From: Leishmania infantum JPCM5
Lineage: Eukaryota; Euglenozoa; Kinetoplastea; Trypanosomatida; Trypanosomatidae
DNA length: 64,000 nucleotides
Assembly (NCBI RefSeq): GCF_000002875.2
Contig: NC_009411.2
Span: 868,001-932,000, forward strand
Direction: 5' to 3'
Part shown: piece by piece, positions 60,650 to 64,000 of the stretch
How the letters are laid out: each line of letters starts with the position of its first letter
Numbering within the stretch: the first letter of the stretch is position 1
The notes under the pieces: model-generated
Told to the model about the DNA's origin: nothing
Seen by the model: the letters and a program-made list of their open reading frames with translations, nothing else
The model's database searches: none
Translations under genes and position numbers: made by a program

Positions 60650-61841
60650 GATGCCGATGTGCGTCCGTATGCGTCCAAGAAGGTATTTGGGTGCTCGAGA
60701 AGCACGTTCTCGCAGCTGTGAATGCAGGTGTGGAGGGGGGTGTCACGTAGGTCAATGATTGGTGCAAGAAGCGATCGAAGAGGAATGATGCTGCTACCCT
60801 CTTTTCGTTTCGCTTGTGACTGTGGGCGTGGTTGCGATACGCTGATGTGCCCAGTCCTCAGATGCGCGAGACCGGCAAGAGAGTCAAGAGAGAGAAAGAC
60901 AGGGGAGACTCGATGAACAACGAGGCAACGCTGACTGCGGTGGATAGAACCTATGTGGATGTACATGCCCGAAGCACCTTTGCGCTCTTCCTTCATTGTG
61001 CATCTGTGTGTATGTGTGTGTGTGTGTGTGTCGCGTGTTTTTTTTTGGTGCAGCCGTTCCCTACAAGCCGGAGCACACAGGAAGAAGCCTCTTCCTCTAC
61101 TAGGTGCAGCCTACTCATCTTCTTGGAGTGTCTCTGAGCTGCGAGAGGTGATATAGAGGGAACTCAAGGAAAGAGACTGCATCCTTGTAGGTTTACAGAG
61201 GATTGGTGTCACCGAAGAGTAGTGGTGCAGACCTCATCGTCTCCCTTCTGGCACTTCCCTCCGTCAGCGCACACACACACACGCTCATCACAATGTGCCC
61301 CCTCCCCACCGCTGTGGATGGTTTCAAAATAAAATTGTATGTATGCATCAAAAGGCGTGCATGGGGTCATGGTATCATCAACGAGACACGGCGGCGTCTC
61401 CACTCCCACCACCGAAAAACCTCTGCAGCACCCCACGCATACTATCGCCCCCCTCTGTGTGCTTCTAGTCGCTTTTACTTTCTCCCCTGGCCATCATCAT
61501 CAACTCCACACGCCGCAGCCGCTGCATCAGCAACCTCGCGGAGGAGGGCCTATACACACAAAAGGGAAACAGAAAATAAACATGCAATCAAGAAGCAGGA
61601 GCCCGACAATACGCTACAAGAAGACACAGGGGGTGCGTGAGTGGGTAAGTGCACTGACAAGCAAACGCCACCGCCGTCTGCATGCACGCCCCTGCATCTC
61701 CTGCGCCGTCTATCCCCCTCCCCTCTTCTGCCAAACTCGCCACGTGCGTGAGCAACGCATTGTGGTATCGCTCTCTCTCTCGTCTGCCACCAGCGGGCAT
61801 CCTCCAGCACAACACACGCGCGCGCGCATGAAGAGTAATAA
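60650..61841. other. Intergenic region downstream of the 54-aa candidate gene
   Basis: No gene supported. It contains the TXNDC9-like leader, a TG run near 61014-61030, a T run near 61037-61046 and mixed sequence up to 61842. Confidence 0.6.
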
Positions 61842-62006
61842 TTAAGGAGCGGCAGCGATGAAAGCGCATGCGCCATCATCGATCTCCACGCATGACATCA
61901 CCGGATACACGTCGAGCAGAGAGCACAGCGCCACCATGAGCAACACATGTGCAACTCCCTCCGTCATGGAGGCGACAATGAAAAGATGCCAGTATACACT
62001 CGACAT
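61842..62006 (-). CDS. Candidate membrane microprotein (54 aa)
   Basis: An open frame from the ATG of MSSVYWHLFIVASM (62006) to TAA at 61842-61844. The composition is protein-like: a long hydrophobic stretch (about 5-32, WHLFIVASMTEGVAHVLLMV) continues through ALCSLLDVYPVMSCVEIDDG and ends AFIAAAP, suggesting one or two membrane segments. A strong pyrimidine tract (62017-62040, TTTCTTGGGCTCTTTTTAG on the minus strand) ends in AG only 8 bases before the ATG, an ideal trans-splice acceptor. No homologue is recognised. It fills an otherwise empty gap of about 2.8 kb between the DUSP and TXNDC9-like genes. Confidence 0.4.
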   Translation of the reverse strand: MSSVYWHLFIVASMTEGVAHVLLMVALCSLLDVYPVMSCVEIDDGACAFIAAAP

Positions 62007-63466
62007 GGAAGGAACTAAAAAGAGCCCAAGAAACGGCAAGCATCGTCAGCCAGTCGAGCGTTCGCCTGCGTGTTTGTGTGTATGTGAGGGAAAGATGGTG
62101 TAAGTGTGTGAAGCGCATGTCAAACTTGCCACCAGCACCCGCGCGCACGTGCACAGTCGGTGGGAGAGGGACAGACGGAGGGAGAACAGCAGAGAAAAAA
62201 CAAGACGTAAGCGCAGATCGGCGCGTCCATGACACGCGCATCCGATGCAGCCCCTGCCCCCCCCCAATCCGCGAAAGACGCAGGGTGCGAGTGCGGTAGC
62301 GATCATGCAGAAAGAGAGAGAGCAGCAATAAAACGGGGCAACGGTGATGCGAATAACAGAGCACGTCAGTGAAACCTAAACACGATAAACGGAGCCGTTA
62401 AGGGAGGGAGTGACGAAAAAGAAAGGGCAACGCGGTGTGTGCGAGTATGTGCGGAGGGAGTGAGGAAGCGCGCGCGTGGCTGCGCTCCGCTCCGCTAAAG
62501 CAGGGGAGGCGATAAAATCGCTCATCGTATCAGCTACCCATGTCACTCACGCCCAACATCCCGGCCGTTCTCCGACCTTCCTCGCCCCTGCGCCCGCCCC
62601 TCGTACCTGCTTTCAATCATCTATGCGAGACAAGGAAAAAGAAACACGTAGAGAGTGTGGGGATCGAGCGCGTGCGCAAGCAACGCGCTCCGGTATAGGA
62701 GAGGAATAAGAGAAGTGATGAAAAGAGTACCCCCACCACCGGCAACAACGCACCGAGGGCAGAGCGAAAAGGAGAGAGCCGTGACACCGACAGGCAGCAA
62801 CACCAGTAGTGACCAAGGGAGGGAAGGGAAGGGAGAAAGAGGCACCAGAGGCACGCGAGTACGTCTATTTCAGGCAGCGACGGCTCATCACATTCCAAAG
62901 CAAAAGCACGGAGAGAGAGGGAGAGCGAGCGCAGTAAAAACAGCAAACGAAAAGATGTACATAGGCACACGTATGTTTATAGATCGACACATAGATGTAC
63001 ATATGTACGCTCACGGGGCAGGGCAGACATGTGCCTCCGCGCGCGCTGTGACAAGACAGAAACGAAAGGGGCAGATAGATGGGTGCCAAAAGGAAGACGG
63101 AGCGGCCGAGCACCCGCACCACCACGCGCATACGTGTACCACATCTCCATACATGGCGAGAAGGGGTAAACGCATGCACAGGCGGCAGAGAAAAGGCTGC
63201 AGAAGGGAGGGAAGGAGGCCTCAGTGCGCAAAAGGCGAGTGAGAGGCAGCGTCGGTGCCCACTCAAAAGACAGACGCCGAGACATAGCGCAGACCTCTGC
63301 CCTCTTGTCACTACGTGTGCGCGTGCATGCCTGCATGCGCGTGCTCAGCATTTAGCCCTGTCGATGAGTCTCTGCCTCCCCTTCCCCCCTCCCCTCCTCA
63401 TCGTCTCCCTGCGCCAAGACGAGAGGAGGGCGTCGAGAAGCCGATGGCCCCCCCCACCTTGGGCAC
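62007..63466. other. Intergenic region between the DUSP and the 54-aa candidate
   Basis: Beyond the acceptor-like tract at 62015-62040, no gene is supported. The sequence holds purine-rich stretches, an alternating TACATA/TGTA patch near 62955-63010 and the DUSP 3' UTR. Confidence 0.6.
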
Positions 63467-64000
63467 TTACGGCCTCCTCAGAGCATTCGCCGCACGCCAA
63501 GCGCTCTCGCTCGCCAGCTCCCTACGCGCCGCTGGTTCCTGTTCACGCACACCGATCTTCATGCCGTACTCATACAGCTGTTGCCGGAAACCAGTGTTTG
63601 GCGACGCACACGGGCGGTGCTGCTGGACAAGATGAATCGCAGCAGACGAGCAAAGGCGCAGCTTCCGCATCAGATAGGCTGACACCACCGTCGGCGCGCG
63701 AGAGATGCCGGCGCCACAGTGCACGAGCACCCCGCCATGGTTCGTCACCAGCGCGTTCTCGATGAACTCAAAGGTGTGTGCAAAGTGCGGCGTCATGTCG
63801 TAGTCGGGGCGGTCGTCGGCCGACAGCGTCATGTATATAAAGTCCCCCGGGAAGCTTGGCGGCGTGCCAATGCAGCAGCACACGTGGGTGATGCCGTGGC
63901 GCTTCATCAGCTCGCGATCGATCGCTGGGTGGTAGGAGCCGCACCACAGGCCAGGGACAATCTCCTGCATCTGGTTGAGGCTATCGATGCCAAAGCTGCT
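63467..64000 (-). CDS. Dual-specificity protein phosphatase (partial, 5' end outside window)
   Basis: The visible frame includes MQEIVPGLWCGSYHPAID (ATG at 63970) and stays open to the window edge (preceding residues SSFGIDSLNQ), so the true start may lie outside. The domain is a compact DSPc fold: EIVPGLWCGS, ITHVCCCIGTPP, the general-acid region LSADDRPDYDM, and the P-loop VLVHCGAGISRAPT with catalytic Cys and Arg (HCX5R), then SAAIHLVQQHRPCASPNTGF. The length to the stop is about 167 residues from that ATG, typical of atypical DUSPs, and the C-terminus is short. It probably dephosphorylates Ser/Thr/Tyr on a protein substrate; a specific target cannot be named. Confidence 0.9.
   Translation of the reverse strand, partial: SSFGIDSLNQMQEIVPGLWCGSYHPAIDRELMKRHGITHVCCCIGTPPSFPGDFIYMTLSADDRPDYDMTPHFAHTFEFIENALVTNHGGVLVHCGAGISRAPTVVSAYLMRKLRLCSSAAIHLVQQHRPCASPNTGFRQQLYEYGMKIGVREQEPAARRELASESAWRAANALRRP

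Noticed and set aside
1..64000. CRISPR array, tRNA, rRNA or strand-switch region
   Set aside because: No regularly spaced direct repeats with unique spacers, no recognisable RNA gene, and all supported genes are on one strand.

Overview
The window looks like a piece of a Leishmania-type trypanosomatid chromosome. It is GC-rich. Every gene I can support is an intron-less CDS on the minus strand, which fits one long polycistronic transcription unit processed by trans-splicing. Intergenic regions are long and full of (TG/CA)n microsatellites, purine/pyrimidine tracts and G/C homopolymers. I saw no strand switch, tRNA, rRNA or CRISPR array, and no plus-strand gene that is more than a shadow of a minus-strand CDS. 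The genus is inferred from architecture and protein families; I cannot name the species.

Transcription runs from high to low coordinates. In that order the genes are: a dual-specificity phosphatase running off the right edge (63.5-64.0 kb); a possible 54-aa membrane microprotein (61.8-62.0 kb); a TXNDC9/phosducin-like thioredoxin-fold protein (59.9-60.6 kb); a VKOR-family ER disulfide enzyme (58.4-58.9 kb); a TIM50-like mitochondrial HAD phosphatase (56.1-57.2 kb); the ciliary protein CFAP57 (50.2-54.9 kb); a divergent SET-fold protein (47.5-48.6 kb); a 53-aa single-pass membrane protein (46.5-46.6 kb); a PI4K-gamma-like lipid kinase (40.0-42.9 kb); a decayed gene (36.0-37.3 kb); an 1853-aa protein with a weak CAP-like core (29.5-35.1 kb); a VAP-like MSP-domain tail-anchored protein (26.6-27.6 kb); a class 3 lipase with a split C1 zinc finger (20.1-23.4 kb); an RRM/CCHC/RS nuclear RNA-binding protein (16.1-17.5 kb); a 148-aa two-pass membrane protein (14.2-14.6 kb); an 82-aa helical protein (12.2-12.4 kb); a claudin-like four-TM protein with an aromatic C-terminal module (7.4-10.0 kb); an unknown 382-aa protein (5.2-6.3 kb); and ribonucleotide reductase small subunit (3.0-4.2 kb).

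The most striking non-coding feature is a family of five closely similar elements of about 0.4-0.6 kb in this one 64 kb window (A 0.46-0.85, B 10.36-10.97, C 13.39-13.96, D 24.45-25.01, E 38.45-39.05 kb). All have the same orientation as the genes, all lie in intergenic or 3' UTR sequence, and all end in a purine/A-rich 3' tail. One is 5'-truncated. These are hallmarks of retroposition and suggest a SIDER-type Leishmania retroposon, but the copies are far more alike than degenerate SIDERs usually are. Their sequence variants give conflicting groupings, as if copies had exchanged sequence.

The genes do not form one pathway, as expected for a trypanosomatid cluster. Lipid signalling and ER-contact themes recur (PI4K-like kinase, lipase with C1 finger, VAP-like protein, VKOR), as do mitochondrial (TIM50-like) and flagellar (CFAP57) proteins. 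CDS starts were taken at the first plausible in-frame ATG after low-complexity upstream sequence, and where possible after a pyrimidine tract plus AG.
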